Positions 27,623 through 36,742 of a DNA stretch of 57,550 nucleotides are shown here, in pieces. The stretch comes from Flavobacterium sp. (GTDB lineage: Bacteria > Bacteroidota > Bacteroidia > Flavobacteriales > Flavobacteriaceae): assembly GCA_014377455.1 (NCBI GenBank), contig JACMPO010000092.1, positions 1 to 57,550 on the forward strand, given 5' to 3'. The notes beneath the pieces were generated by a model. That model saw only the letters and a list, made by a program, of their open reading frames with translations, made no database searches and was not told the DNA's origin. The position numbers and the translations under genes were made by a program. Each line of letters starts with the position of its first letter. The stretch's first letter is position 1.

Positions 27623-29002
27623 ATGTCAAATTCAAACAAAAAATTATTTGCCGATTTCAATGCTGTTTCTACAAAACAATGGAAACAGCAAATTCAGTTT
27701 GACTTAAAAGGTGCCGACTACAATGAAAACTTAGTTTGGGAAAGTCCTGAAGGCATAAAAGTAAAACCATTTTACAATAGTGATGATTTAGATAATGTGC
27801 CAAATATTTCGCAAGCAACTAGCAAAGCAACTGAGTTTAAAATATTACAAAAAATATATGTTTTTGATGTTTCAAAATCAAACAAACGAGCATTAGAGAC
27901 ATTATCTCGTGGCGCCGAAAGTATTTATTTTACAATAGAAAATGAATCTGTTTCCATTGAAAGTTTAATGGAAAATCTTCCAATAGAAAATATAAATTAT
28001 TATTTTAATTTGTTGTTTTTATCTGTCGATTTCGTGGCAAAATTGAATGCTTTTGCTGTTAATACAAATTCTCAATTTTATATTTTAAACGATCCTATTA
28101 ATCAATTAGTTAAAGATGGTAATTGGTATGAAAATTTGGACAAAGATTTTGAAAAACTTAATTCAATTGCTCACATAAGTACAAACTCATTTTTAAATTG
28201 TAATGGCTCCATTTATCAAAATGCTGGTGCCAATATGGTGCAACAATTAGCTTACACTTTAGCACATGTAAATGAATATTTTAATAAAATTTCTTCTCTA
28301 AATCATCCTACTTCCATTGAGTTATCTGTTGGAACAAATTACTTTTTTGAAATTGCAAAACTTAGAGCTTTTAAGTTACTTTTCAATACGTTAGCTACAG
28401 AATATCATTACAATATTAATTGTCATCTTATTGTAACTCCAACCAAACGCAACAAAACTTTATACGATTACAATGTAAACATGCTTCGAACTACGACTGA
28501 ATGTATGAGCGCAATTTTGGGTGGTGCAAATGCAATTTCAAATTTGGCTTATGATAATTTATATCATAAAGACAATGAATTTGGTGACCGAATTTCACGA
28601 AATCAATTATTAATCTTAAAAAAAGAGAGTTATTTTGATAAAGTAGATAATCCAGCAGATGGAACTTATTATATTGAATCGATAACAAATCAATTAGCTG
28701 AAAAAGCACTTATTTTATTTAAGGAAATAGAAATCGATGGCGGATTTATAGCACAACTTATTTCAGGAAAAATTCAGAATAAAATTCAAGAAAGTGCTCG
28801 AAAAGAACAAGATTTATTTGATTCTGGAAAAGAAATTTTAGTTGGCACCAACAAGTTTGGAAATAAAAATGATCTAATGAAACACGATTTAGAATTGTAT
28901 CCTTTTGTCAAACAAAATCCTCGTCAAACGCTTATAATTCCAATAATTGAAAAGCGATTGGCAGAGAAAATTGAGCAAGAACGATTAGCTACCGAAGTTT
29001 AA
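27623..29002 (+). CDS. mutA: methylmalonyl-CoA mutase, small subunit
   Basis: 459 residues with the beta/alpha barrel mutase fold but no adenosylcobalamin-binding DxHxxG motif, the mark of the non-catalytic subunit. It includes the paired helix motif FEIAKLRAFKLL, also found in the large subunit as [12 protein letters not shown], and ADGTYYIESIT near the end of the barrel. Together with the large subunit it interconverts methylmalonyl-CoA and succinyl-CoA. The stop codon is 3 nt before the mutB ATG, so expression is coupled. Confidence 0.93.
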   Translation: MSNSNKKLFADFNAVSTKQWKQQIQFDLKGADYNENLVWESPEGIKVKPFYNSDDLDNVPNISQATSKATEFKILQKIYVFDVSKSNKRALETLSRGAESIYFTIENESVSIESLMENLPIENINYYFNLLFLSVDFVAKLNAFAVNTNSQFYILNDPINQLVKDGNWYENLDKDFEKLNSIAHISTNSFLNCNGSIYQNAGANMVQQLAYTLAHVNEYFNKISSLNHPTSIELSVGTNYFFEIAKLRAFKLLFNTLATEYHYNINCHLIVTPTKRNKTLYDYNVNMLRTTTECMSAILGGANAISNLAYDNLYHKDNEFGDRISRNQLLILKKESYFDKVDNPADGTYYIESITNQLAEKALILFKEIEIDGGFIAQLISGKIQNKIQESARKEQDLFDSGKEILVGTNKFGNKNDLMKHDLELYPFVKQNPRQTLIIPIIEKRLAEKIEQERLATEV

Positions 29003-29005
29003 GTA

Positions 29006-31153
29006 ATGAGAAAAAATATACAACATATAAAACTTGAGTCATCAGATAAATTGAAAACTGAATCAGCACAATTTGATCCAATTTTCGAAACTGCTGAACG
29101 AATAAATATTAAACCAACTTATTCTAAAGAAGATATTGAAAACCTAGAACATCTGGATTTTGGAGCTGGATTTGCACCTTATCTTCGTGGTCCATACGCT
29201 ACGATGTTTGTTCAAAGACCATGGACAATTCGACAGTATGCTGGATTTTCTACCGCACAAGAAAGTAATGCTTTTTACCGCAGAAATCTTGAAGCGGGAC
29301 AAAAAGGATTATCCGTCGCTTTTGATTTACCAACACATCGCGGTTATGATTCAGATCATGAACGTGTAGTTGGAGATGTAGGAAAAGCTGGCGTTGCCAT
29401 TGACACTGTTGAAGACATGAAGGTGCTTTTTGATAAAATTCCTTTAGATCAAATGTCAGTTTCGATGACTATGAATGGTGCCGTTTTACCCATTATGGCA
29501 TTTTACATAGTCGCCGCTGAGGAGCAAGGAGTAAAACCTGAATTACTTTCGGGAACAATTCAAAATGATATCTTGAAGGAGTTCATGGTACGCAATACAT
29601 ACATTTATCCTCCAAAACCTTCGATGCAAATTATTGCCGATATTTTTGAATATTCTAGTAAAAAAATGCCCAAATTTAATTCCATTTCAATTTCGGGTTA
29701 TCACATTCAAGAAGCTGGTGGAACAGCCGATATAGAACTGGCTTACACTTTGGCAGATGGCTTGGAATACATTCGTACTGGACTGGCAACGGGAATGAAA
29801 ATAGATGAATTTGCTCCTCGCCTATCTTTTTTTTGGGGAATTGGGATGAATCATTTTATGGAAATTGCAAAACTCAGAGCAGGCAGAATGTTATGGGCAA
29901 AATTGCTGAAACAATTCAATCCAAAAGATGAAAAATCATTAGCACTGAGAACTCATTGTCAAACCTCAGGTTGGAGTTTAACTGAGCAAGATCCATTTAA
30001 CAATGTAGCCAGAACTACAATAGAAGGTTTAGCTGCAGCACTTGGTGGAACACAAAGTTTACATACAAATGCCCTTGACGAAGCCATTGCTTTGCCAACA
30101 GATTTTTCAGCTCGAATTGCAAGAAACACCCAAATATATTTACAACAAGAAACAAAAATTACAAAAACAGTCGATCCTTGGGCTGGAAGTTATTATGTAG
30201 AAAGTTTGACTCAAGAAATCGCTGCTAAAGCTTGGACGTTAATAGAAGAAGTTGAAGAACTTGGCGGCATGACAAAAGCAATTGAAGAAGGAATTCCAAA
30301 ATTGCGCATTGAAGAAGCAGCAACACGAAAGCAAGCCAGAATAGATAGCAGTCAGGACATTATTGTTGGTGTAAATCAATTTCGTCTTGAGAAAGAAGAT
30401 CCTTTACATATTTTAGATGTAGATAATCAAATGGTTAGAAAACAACAAGTTGAACAACTTCAGCATATAAAATCAATACGAGATAACTTAGCAGTAAAAA
30501 CCAGTTTAGAAAAATTGACAGAATGCGCTAAAGAAAAAATGATGGATGCTTCAAAATCTGATAAAAATTTATTAGAAATTGCAGTCGAAGCAGCAAGAAA
30601 TAGAGCTACACTTGGAGAAATTAGCGATGCGTTAGAATTAGTTTTTGGTAGATATAAAGCACAAATTAAATCATTTAGTGGCGTGTATAGTAAAGAAATA
30701 AAAGACGATAAAAGTTTTGAAAAAGCAAAGCAACTAGCCGATGAATTTGCAAAAACAGAAGGCAGAAGACCTCGAATAATGATTGCTAAAATGGGACAAG
30801 ACGGTCATGATCGTGGAGCAAAAGTTGTGGCGACAGGTTATGCAGACGTAGGTTTTGATGTAGATATAGGTCCGCTATTTCAAACTCCAGCAGAAGCTGC
30901 AAAGCAAGCAGTGGAAAATGATGTTCATATTTTAGGTATTTCATCACTAGCTGCAGGACATAAAACTTTAGTTCCACAAGTTATTGACGAATTAAAAAAA
31001 TATGGACGCAAAGATATTATGGTTATTGTAGGTGGTGTAATTCCTGCTCAAGATTATCAATTTCTGTTTGATGCTGGTGCGGTTGCGGTTTTTGGTCCTG
31101 GAACAAAAATAAGTGAGGCAGCAATAAGTATTTTGGAAGTTTTAATGACTTAA
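29006..31153 (+). CDS. mutB: methylmalonyl-CoA mutase, large catalytic subunit
   Basis: 715 residues. The N-terminal barrel contains [18 protein letters not shown] (about residues 64-81), which contacts the substrate, and later [18 protein letters not shown] and [13 protein letters not shown]. The C-terminal B12-binding domain starts with [20 protein letters not shown], where DGHDRG gives the lower cobalt ligand His601, and continues to [15 protein letters not shown]. Both domains are complete. The enzyme needs adenosylcobalamin and links propionate, valine and isoleucine breakdown to the citric acid cycle. No meaB-like chaperone is in the window. The helicase gene is convergent, 77 bp away. 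Confidence 0.97.
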   Translation: MRKNIQHIKLESSDKLKTESAQFDPIFETAERINIKPTYSKEDIENLEHLDFGAGFAPYLRGPYATMFVQRPWTIRQYAGFSTAQESNAFYRRNLEAGQKGLSVAFDLPTHRGYDSDHERVVGDVGKAGVAIDTVEDMKVLFDKIPLDQMSVSMTMNGAVLPIMAFYIVAAEEQGVKPELLSGTIQNDILKEFMVRNTYIYPPKPSMQIIADIFEYSSKKMPKFNSISISGYHIQEAGGTADIELAYTLADGLEYIRTGLATGMKIDEFAPRLSFFWGIGMNHFMEIAKLRAGRMLWAKLLKQFNPKDEKSLALRTHCQTSGWSLTEQDPFNNVARTTIEGLAAALGGTQSLHTNALDEAIALPTDFSARIARNTQIYLQQETKITKTVDPWAGSYYVESLTQEIAAKAWTLIEEVEELGGMTKAIEEGIPKLRIEEAATRKQARIDSSQDIIVGVNQFRLEKEDPLHILDVDNQMVRKQQVEQLQHIKSIRDNLAVKTSLEKLTECAKEKMMDASKSDKNLLEIAVEAARNRATLGEISDALELVFGRYKAQIKSFSGVYSKEIKDDKSFEKAKQLADEFAKTEGRRPRIMIAKMGQDGHDRGAKVVATGYADVGFDVDIGPLFQTPAEAAKQAVENDVHILGISSLAAGHKTLVPQVIDELKKYGRKDIMVIVGGVIPAQDYQFLFDAGAVAVFGPGTKISEAAISILEVLMT

Positions 31154-31230
31154 TGAAATCTAAATTATATAATGATTAACGTAAACTCTTTTAGGAGTCA
31201 AAAAAATTAAATCACTAACTAAAAATTAAA

Positions 31231-32646
31231 TTACGACTGAAAGCTTTCATCTTTAAAACCAATCAAGTACAATTTATCTTTTGCTCTTGTAATTGCCGTG
31301 TATAACCAACGAATATAATCTCGGTCAATGCCATTTGGCAAATAAGGTTGCTCTACAAACACGGTATTCCATTGACCACCTTGACTTTTATGACATGTTA
31401 TGGCGTATGAAAACTTTACTTGTAAAGCATTAAAAAACTCATTTTCTTTAACTTTTTGAAAACGTTTAAATTTAGTTTCGTTTTCATAATCTTTCATTAC
31501 TTCTTGGTATAATAAATTAGATTCTTCATAGGTCAATGATGGCGATTCGCTTGAAATAGTGTTTAATAACAAAATAGTTTCAAGTGGTTTTTGATCAGGA
31601 TAGTCTATCATTCGCACTTTGACTTTTGCAAAATTAAATCCGTACAATTCTTTAAAACTAAAAATTTCAAGAACTTCGATAATATCACCATTAGCAATAA
31701 ATCCTGCTTCATCAGAATCTTTGAGCCAAAAATAATTATTCTTTACAACCATCAAAAAATCACCTACAGATAAATCACTTTCTTTGTCAAGAATTTTAGT
31801 TCTAATTTGCTGATTGTACTGATTAGCACGTTTGTTTGAGCGAACAATAAATGCTGTATCTTCTATACTATAATTACTATACGCCTGATTTATTGCATCT
31901 TGAATATCATATCCGTCAGACAATCGAACAATATCTTTAAACCGCTTGAGATGAAATTTAAAATCATCAATGAAATTACTTTTCAAAATTTCTCTAAGTT
32001 CAGTTGCATTAAATAAAATCCCAGAATTTTCTTCCTGACGCATTACCTCATCTAGCTCAATAGTTTTTACATTTTTGTTGTAATTAAGTTCTAAAGTATC
32101 ACAATTTAAAGCTGGCGAAATGTCTAAATGTACTGGAGGCAATTGAGCAGTATCACCAATAAGAATCATTTTGCAATCGACTCCAGAATAAATATAAGAA
32201 ATCAAATCGTCGAGCAAAGAACCATTCTCATACAATTTTGATTCCGAATTAATATCTGAAATCATTGAAGCTTCATCAATAATAAAAATGGTGTTTTTAT
32301 GTTTATTTTGTTGCATGGTGAAATTGATACCACCATTGGAGCTTTTTTTTGGAAAATATATTTTTTTGTGAATGGTAAAAGCAGGTTTATTGGCATAATT
32401 TGAAATCACTTTAGCAGCACGACCTGTTGGCGCTAACAAAACATATTTTTTATTAATTTCTATTAAATTATTTACAATGGTGGATATTACTGTAGTTTTT
32501 CCAGTCCCAGCATATCCTTTTAAAACAAAAATTTCGTTAGCATTAATATTACAAATAAATTCTGAAATTTTTTGAAAAAAAATATCTTGCTTAACTGTAG
32601 GATTAAATGGGAAATTTTTTGAAAGAATAGCGTAAAAATTTTTCAA
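31231..32646 (-). CDS. RecD-like superfamily 1 DNA helicase
   Basis: 471 residues. Walker A GYAGTGKTT is at 44-52, and motif II IFIIDEASMIS about 120 residues later. There is a QLPP motif (IGDTAQLPP), and the C-terminal UvrD_C_2-like part has AITCHKSQGGQWNTVFV and WLYTAITRAKDKLYLIG. This fits the RecD2/Pif1-related SF1B group of short, stand-alone ATP-dependent helicases without the N-terminal RecD2 extension. Polarity and partner cannot be told. It is convergent with mutB and divergent from the 48-residue gene. Confidence 0.87.
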   Translation of the reverse strand: MKNFYAILSKNFPFNPTVKQDIFFQKISEFICNINANEIFVLKGYAGTGKTTVISTIVNNLIEINKKYVLLAPTGRAAKVISNYANKPAFTIHKKIYFPKKSSNGGINFTMQQNKHKNTIFIIDEASMISDINSESKLYENGSLLDDLISYIYSGVDCKMILIGDTAQLPPVHLDISPALNCDTLELNYNKNVKTIELDEVMRQEENSGILFNATELREILKSNFIDDFKFHLKRFKDIVRLSDGYDIQDAINQAYSNYSIEDTAFIVRSNKRANQYNQQIRTKILDKESDLSVGDFLMVVKNNYFWLKDSDEAGFIANGDIIEVLEIFSFKELYGFNFAKVKVRMIDYPDQKPLETILLLNTISSESPSLTYEESNLLYQEVMKDYENETKFKRFQKVKENEFFNALQVKFSYAITCHKSQGGQWNTVFVEQPYLPNGIDRDYIRWLYTAITRAKDKLYLIGFKDESFQS

Positions 32647-32721
32647 TTTAAAAGAAATTTAAATTCTCAGATAATAAATTAGGGTAAATATAATACTAAT
32701 TTATAAGAGAATTAGTTCAAA

Positions 32722-32750
32722 TTTAAAATGATACAAATTAATTATATTTG
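32722..32750 (+). promoter_or_regulatory. predicted promoter of the 48-residue gene
   Basis: TTTA (32722-32725), 17 nt, then TATATTTG (32743-32750), a full match to the -7 consensus TAnnTTTG. The ATG follows 14 nt later. Confidence 0.5.
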
Positions 32751-32764
32751 CCAAAATAAAAATT

Positions 32765-32911
32765 ATGTTTTCAGTTTTAGCAAAGTTAAATAAGTTGTTA
32801 CTTCCTAGTTTTACAAAGCAAAAATTAGATATTTCTAAAGCAAAAAAATGGCAATTAATTCTTATTAGCTGGCGATATTATGTTACAACTCGTTCTTTAA
32901 AAGGCAAATAG
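32765..32911 (+). CDS. conserved flavobacterial small protein, 48 residues
   Basis: The ATG at 32765 is preceded by a good -7 box. The product starts MFSVLAKLNKLLLPSFTKQK and has an amphipathic, Lys-rich sequence that continues KAKKWQLILISWRYYVTTR. I recall short flavobacterial proteins of this type, some labelled SsrA-binding protein, but it lacks the length and fold of SmpB (about 150 residues), so I would not give it that function. The basic character with a Trp/Tyr-rich centre could fit membrane or RNA association. It sits between the helicase and tRNA-Arg, and is divergent from the helicase. Confidence 0.75.
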   Translation: MFSVLAKLNKLLLPSFTKQKLDISKAKKWQLILISWRYYVTTRSLKGK

Positions 32912-32967
32912 ATAAAAAAATCATTAGAAATTATAAGAAAAAGGTTGCGAAATTTTATAATTATAAA

Positions 32968-32998
32968 TTTGTATTTTTAAGGAGAAGTACTATATTTG
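32968..32998 (+). promoter_or_regulatory. predicted promoter of tRNA-Arg
   Basis: TTTG (32968-32971), exactly 19 nt, then TATATTTG (32991-32998). This is a full match to the Bacteroidetes consensus in sequence and spacing. The tRNA starts 14 nt after the -7 box. Confidence 0.85.
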
Positions 32999-33011
32999 CA
33001 CTCACAAAAAA

Positions 33012-33085
33012 GGCCACGTGGCGCAACTGAATAGCGCACTTGATTACGGCTCAAGAGGTTGCTGGTTTGAATCCAGCCGCGGTCA
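33012..33085 (+). tRNA. tRNA-Arg, anticodon ACG
   Basis: The cloverleaf can be folded by eye. The D stem is GCGC/GCGC, and the anticodon stem CTTGA/TCAAG has the loop TTACGGC, giving anticodon ACG. The T stem is GCTGG/CCAGC with the loop TTTGAAT. The 3' CCA is not encoded. The acceptor strands GGCCACG and CGCGGTC pair at six of seven positions. One is a G-U and position 5 is an A-C mismatch, where a G-C pair would be expected. The flanking promoter and terminator make it a monocistronic gene. Confidence 0.93.
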
Positions 33086-33090
33086 CAAAA

Positions 33091-33121
33091 AAACTCAACT
33101 AAAACTTAGTTGAGTTTTTTT
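33091..33121. terminator. intrinsic terminator after tRNA-Arg
   Basis: AAACTCAACTAA and TTAGTTGAGTTT flank a 3-nt loop, followed by T7. It starts 6 nt after the tRNA. The A-run on the left lets it serve the convergent MoxR-type gene as well. Confidence 0.85.
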
Positions 33122-33183
33122 ATTTACCTAATTTCAAATTTTAAAAAACTTCTTTATTTTTAAGATTATTTTTGAATAAAAAA

Positions 33184-34647
33184 CTACAATTTACTAATAT
33201 AACTTCCGTATAAATCTTTAAATTGATAACCTTCCACAAATCGATCTTTACTTAATTTGTCATATTCTACTAATCCCCAAAGGATAAATTCTTTAATAAA
33301 ATAACGATCTTCTGGTAATGTTTCTGGCTGGTATTTCTGAATTAAATCGTCTAATGAGGTTACTTTGTCCAGCTGTAATTTATATTCTTCATCTGATGCA
33401 TCATCTAACAATTCAAAACCGGATTCTGCAAAAAACCATTCTAATACTTTAGCATAAGGACTTGAATTAGCATCGCGCTCCAACTTTTCTATTTTAGGAA
33501 AATATGCAGGGAAAAAAGTATGAATAGCATCACTTATTAAATGTTGTGCCACAACAGCAGCACCTTCTTGTTCACCTTCGTATACTAATTCAACTTTACC
33601 AGTAATGGCTGGAATAATTCCCATAAAATCAGATAATCGCACCGTTGTATTATCTTTTCCTGCTTTTAATCCACGACGTTCTGCACAACTAAGTAAATTT
33701 TCATAAGCAGTAATGCTTAATCTAGCGCTAACACCGCTTTTGTTATCTATAAACTCACTTTCTCGAGCTTCAAATACTATTTGTTCCAACAAATCTTTTG
33801 CTAAACTGGGTATATAAACCGCTTCTAACTGATGTTTATCTAATTTTGCTTCTTGTTGTGTTATAGTTCTCGCTACTTCAATACTTTCAGGATAATGCGT
33901 TAATATTTGAGAACCAATTCTATCTTTTAAAGGTGTAACTATACTCCCACGATTTGTATAATCTTCTGGATTTGCAGTAAACACAAATTGCATGTCCAAC
34001 GGCATTCTCAACTTAAACCCTCGAATTTGTATATCGCCTTCTTGTAAAATATTGAATAATGCCACTTGAATTCGAGCTTGCAAATCGGGTAATTCATTGA
34101 TAACAAAAATACAACGGTTGGCTCTAGGAATCATTCCAAAATGGATTACACGTTCGTCAGCATAAGATAATTTTAAATTGGCTGCTTTTATTGGATCTAC
34201 ATCGCCTATTAAATCGGCTACAGTTACATCTGGTGTGGCTAATTTTTCTGAAAATCGATCATTTCTATGCAACCAAGTGATGGGTGTATCTACTCCTTTT
34301 TCGGCAATTAAATCTTTTGCAAATCGTGAAATTGGATTCAAAGGATCATCGTTAATTTCTGATCCTGCCACAACGGGAATATATTCGTCCAACAACTCGA
34401 TCATTTTTCGAGCTAAACGAGTTTTTGCTTGACCTCGCAATCCTAACAAATTAATATTATGGCGCGATAAAATGGCGCGTTCTAACTCGGGAATCACGGT
34501 ATTTTCAAATCCATGAACGCCTTCAAAAACTGGTTTGCCAGATTTTATTTTCTCCCGTAAATTATCGCGTAATTCATCTTTAATTGATTTGGATTTGTAT
34601 CCAACACTTTCTAATGCTCCTAAAGTTTTTATCGTTTCTGTTTTCAT
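33184..34647 (-). CDS. MoxR/magnesium-chelatase-I-like AAA+ ATPase
   Basis: 487 residues. The P-loop is GLRGQAKT at 69-76. The second motif is CIFVINELPDLQARIQ, where Asn-Glu replaces the usual Asp-Glu of Walker B. This is typical of the subgroup related to magnesium chelatase subunit I. Also present are QEGDIQIRGF and NPEDYTNRGSIVTPLKDR (sensor and arginine-finger region). MoxR-type ATPases act as chaperones together with a von Willebrand A protein, and the next gene upstream on the same strand is exactly such a protein. No chelatase D subunit or chlorophyll gene is nearby, so metal chelation is not indicated. The C-terminal 100 residues are acidic. Confidence 0.88.
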   Translation of the reverse strand: MKTETIKTLGALESVGYKSKSIKDELRDNLREKIKSGKPVFEGVHGFENTVIPELERAILSRHNINLLGLRGQAKTRLARKMIELLDEYIPVVAGSEINDDPLNPISRFAKDLIAEKGVDTPITWLHRNDRFSEKLATPDVTVADLIGDVDPIKAANLKLSYADERVIHFGMIPRANRCIFVINELPDLQARIQVALFNILQEGDIQIRGFKLRMPLDMQFVFTANPEDYTNRGSIVTPLKDRIGSQILTHYPESIEVARTITQQEAKLDKHQLEAVYIPSLAKDLLEQIVFEARESEFIDNKSGVSARLSITAYENLLSCAERRGLKAGKDNTTVRLSDFMGIIPAITGKVELVYEGEQEGAAVVAQHLISDAIHTFFPAYFPKIEKLERDANSSPYAKVLEWFFAESGFELLDDASDEEYKLQLDKVTSLDDLIQKYQPETLPEDRYFIKEFILWGLVEYDKLSKDRFVEGYQFKDLYGSYISKL

Positions 34648-34650
34648 ATT

Positions 34651-34676
34651 GTCATTGCGAGGTACGAAGTAATCTA
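34651..34676. repeat. short CATTGCGAGG-type element
   Basis: GTCATTGCGAGGTACGAAGT followed by AATC resembles the CATTGCGAGGnACGAAGCAATC element that recurs in many bacterial genomes. It lies directly upstream of the MoxR-type gene and next to structured repeat copy B. Confidence 0.4.
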
Positions 34677-34716
34677 AACCTCTTAATTTTATTGTTATTT
34701 TAATTCTATTTTCTTT

Positions 34717-34808
34717 GCGTTAGGGATTGTAGTGAAAATCCTTTTTCTAGGTTTTTTTACCTAGAAAAAGATTGAAACGAAAAGCCCGACCGCTTTTTTT
34801 GCGGTAAC
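34717..34808 (+). repeat. structured intergenic repeat, copy B
   Basis: Begins GCGTTAGGGATTGTAGTG, continues AAAATC, then a 12-bp perfect hairpin arm (CTTTTTCTAGGT / ACCTAGAAAAAG) with a T-rich loop, then GATTGAAACGAAAAGCCCGA. A second hairpin CCGC/GCGG follows. The bases around the hairpin match copy D (AAATC on the left; AAGATTG-AA-G-AAAGC on the right). The outer arms are GGG and CCC where copies A, C and D have CCTG and CAGG. It lies between the VWA gene and the MoxR gene, both on the minus strand. Confidence 0.7.
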
Positions 34809-34816
34809 GTCCAAAT

Positions 34817-35935
34817 TTATTTTATCTTTTTCTTTCTGTTAGTTTCGTAGTCTTCAAAAATCATTTCACCCAAACCTTTTAAACCGGTATAAAATGCTTT
34901 TCCTTGATTTGATTCTGTAAATTTATTCACAAATTGCTGTAGGTACGGATCGTTGGCAATCATAAATGTTGTAATTGGGATGTGTAATTTCCGAGCTTGT
35001 TGTGCCTGATTGTAGCATTGTTCTACAATATACTGGTCTAATCCGTTGGAATTCATATAGTAAGTTCCATCTTTTTCTCTTACACAACTTGGTTTTCCAT
35101 CGGTAATCATAAAAATCTGCTTGTTTGTATTTCGCTTTCGTCTCAAAATATCCATGGCAAGTTGCAATCCGGCAACAGTGTTTGTATGATAAGGTCCAAC
35201 TTTTAAATAAGGTAAATCTTTAATTGCTATAGTCCATGCATCGTTTCCAAAAACCAAAATGTCAATAGTGTCTTTTGGATAACGAGTCGTGATTAATTCA
35301 GCAAGTGCCATAGCCACTTTTTTGGCAGGCGTTATTCGATCTTCGCCGTATAAAATCATGCTGTGACTGATGTCAATCATTAAAACGGTGCTCATTTGAG
35401 CCTTAAATTTTGATTCTTCTACAACCAAGTCATTTTCGGTCAACAAAAACTCCTCTGCACCATTATTAATTTGAGCATTACGTAAACTTTCTGTTAGCGA
35501 AATACTTTCCAATCCATCGCCAAATCTAAATTCTCGAAACTCACCAGTTTGCTCATCACCACTTCCAGAAAATTTGGTTTTATGATTTCCAGTTCCCGAT
35601 CGTTTTAAGTTACCAAATATCTGTTCTAAAGCTTGTTGTCTAATCGCTCTTTCAGTTTTTGCAGTTATGCCAACTCCCGAAGTTCCATCATCTTTTAGCT
35701 CCTCTCGAATGTACCCTTTCTTCTTTAAATCTTCAATAAAATCGTCAATAGTGTATTCTTTATCAGTAAGTTTATACTCCACATCGAGCTGTCGTAACCA
35801 ATCTATCGCTTCATCAAAATCGCCCGAAGTATGGGTAATTAACTCTTTAAAAATCCCAAAAAGTTTGTCAAAAGGAGACTGAAACGGCGCTTCATATTGC
35901 TTAAATAAAAAACCTTTTTTGCTATTTTTTTCCAT
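34817..35935 (-). CDS. von Willebrand factor A domain protein, MoxR partner
   Basis: 372 residues. The MIDAS motif of the VWA fold is DISHS at 188-192 (VLMIDISHSMILYG), and the later metal-site residues are in the region FMITDGKPS. The N-terminal 180 residues are polar, with a flexible Gly/Ser-rich part around 112-132. There is no signal peptide or membrane segment, so it is cytoplasmic. Such proteins pair with MoxR ATPases in chaperone or metal-insertion roles, and the ATPase gene follows on the same strand after 169 bp that contain the repeat at 34717. The client is unknown. Confidence 0.87.
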   Translation of the reverse strand: MEKNSKKGFLFKQYEAPFQSPFDKLFGIFKELITHTSGDFDEAIDWLRQLDVEYKLTDKEYTIDDFIEDLKKKGYIREELKDDGTSGVGITAKTERAIRQQALEQIFGNLKRSGTGNHKTKFSGSGDEQTGEFREFRFGDGLESISLTESLRNAQINNGAEEFLLTENDLVVEESKFKAQMSTVLMIDISHSMILYGEDRITPAKKVAMALAELITTRYPKDTIDILVFGNDAWTIAIKDLPYLKVGPYHTNTVAGLQLAMDILRRKRNTNKQIFMITDGKPSCVREKDGTYYMNSNGLDQYIVEQCYNQAQQARKLHIPITTFMIANDPYLQQFVNKFTESNQGKAFYTGLKGLGEMIFEDYETNRKKKIK

Positions 35936-36023
35936 AGGTTATAAAATTAATATTTTACTTCTTTACAATTACAAAACGAATATTAATTTTTAGTTAAAAC
36001 CACATTTACAAAAAATAAAGTAT

Positions 36024-36126
36024 AATTTTGAAGCGAATGACTTGGGCTTTATCAACTATGGTAAATCCTGTTGCTTTTCCAAAAATCGCCCTTAGAAGGC
36101 GATGTTTTTCCCTAACATCAGGGCTA
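36024..36126 (-). repeat. structured intergenic repeat, copy C
   Basis: On the minus strand it starts TAGCCCTGATGTTAGGG, then has a hairpin with ATCGCC/GGCGAT, then GCAACAGGATTTACC, and ends in the tail CCCAAGTCATTCGCTTCAAA. The tail is shared almost base for base with copy D. The closing arms CCTG and CAGG are present. It lies in the spacer between two divergent genes, pointing towards the VWA gene. Confidence 0.72.
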
Positions 36127-36165
36127 AATAATAAATCATTTTTATTTTTATAAACGTATCAAAAC

Positions 36166-36738
36166 ATGAACAACGATTATATACTTGACCAAGAATTGTC
36201 TGATCAATTTTTTCTAGAATCTAATATAAAATTTAAGGATTTCGAAAATTGTATTTTCACAAACTGCGATTTTACATCATGTACTTTTCAAGCCGTAACT
36301 TTTATAGATTGCACTTTTGTAGAGTGTAATTTCAACGCTACAAAAATAAATTATGTTTCCTTAAGAGGCGTACAGTTTAACAAATGTAATTTTACGAGTG
36401 TAAATTTTGCCATGACAGATCAAGTTATTTATGAGTTCAATTTCAAAGATTGCCTTTTAGATTATGCTCAATTTTATACTTTAAAACTCAAGAAAATGAA
36501 GTTTATAAATTGCAGTATGATTTCGGTCGATTTTATGCAAAGCGATTTAACCGAAGTAGTTTTTGACAATTGCAATTTACGGCGAGCAGTATTTATAAAC
36601 ACTATTGCTAATAAAGCTGATTTTACTACCAGCTACGATTATACAATCGATCCTGAACAAAATAAACTTAAAAAAGCACAATTTTCAATGGAAGGTCTGC
36701 GTGGTTTATTGACTAAATATGATATTATTGTGAAATAA
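36166..36738 (+). CDS. pentapeptide repeat protein
   Basis: 190 residues. From about residue 20 to 150 the sequence follows the A(D/N)LxX-type pentapeptide pattern with a Phe or Leu at the centre every five residues: FENCIFTNCDFTSCTFQAVT, then FIDCTFVECNF, FNKCNFTSVNF, FKDCLLDYAQF, FINCSMISVDFMQSDLT. This builds a right-handed quadrilateral beta helix. Some relatives (Qnr, McbG) mimic DNA and protect gyrase, but most have no known function, and there are no resistance genes beside it. It lies alone, 4 bp from the convergent valS gene. Cys content is unusually high. Confidence 0.88.
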   Translation: MNNDYILDQELSDQFFLESNIKFKDFENCIFTNCDFTSCTFQAVTFIDCTFVECNFNATKINYVSLRGVQFNKCNFTSVNFAMTDQVIYEFNFKDCLLDYAQFYTLKLKKMKFINCSMISVDFMQSDLTEVVFDNCNLRRAVFINTIANKADFTTSYDYTIDPEQNKLKKAQFSMEGLRGLLTKYDIIVK

Positions 36739-36742
36739 TTTT

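Noticed and set aside
27564..27710. short frame starting with MIGFMKLIYK that overlaps the start of mutA in another frame
   Set aside because: It runs into mutA out of frame and has no support beyond being open.
34200..34400. Asn in place of Asp in the Walker B motif of the MoxR-type ATPase, as a sign of inactivation
   Set aside because: NELPDL is the normal sequence in this subgroup related to magnesium chelatase subunit I.
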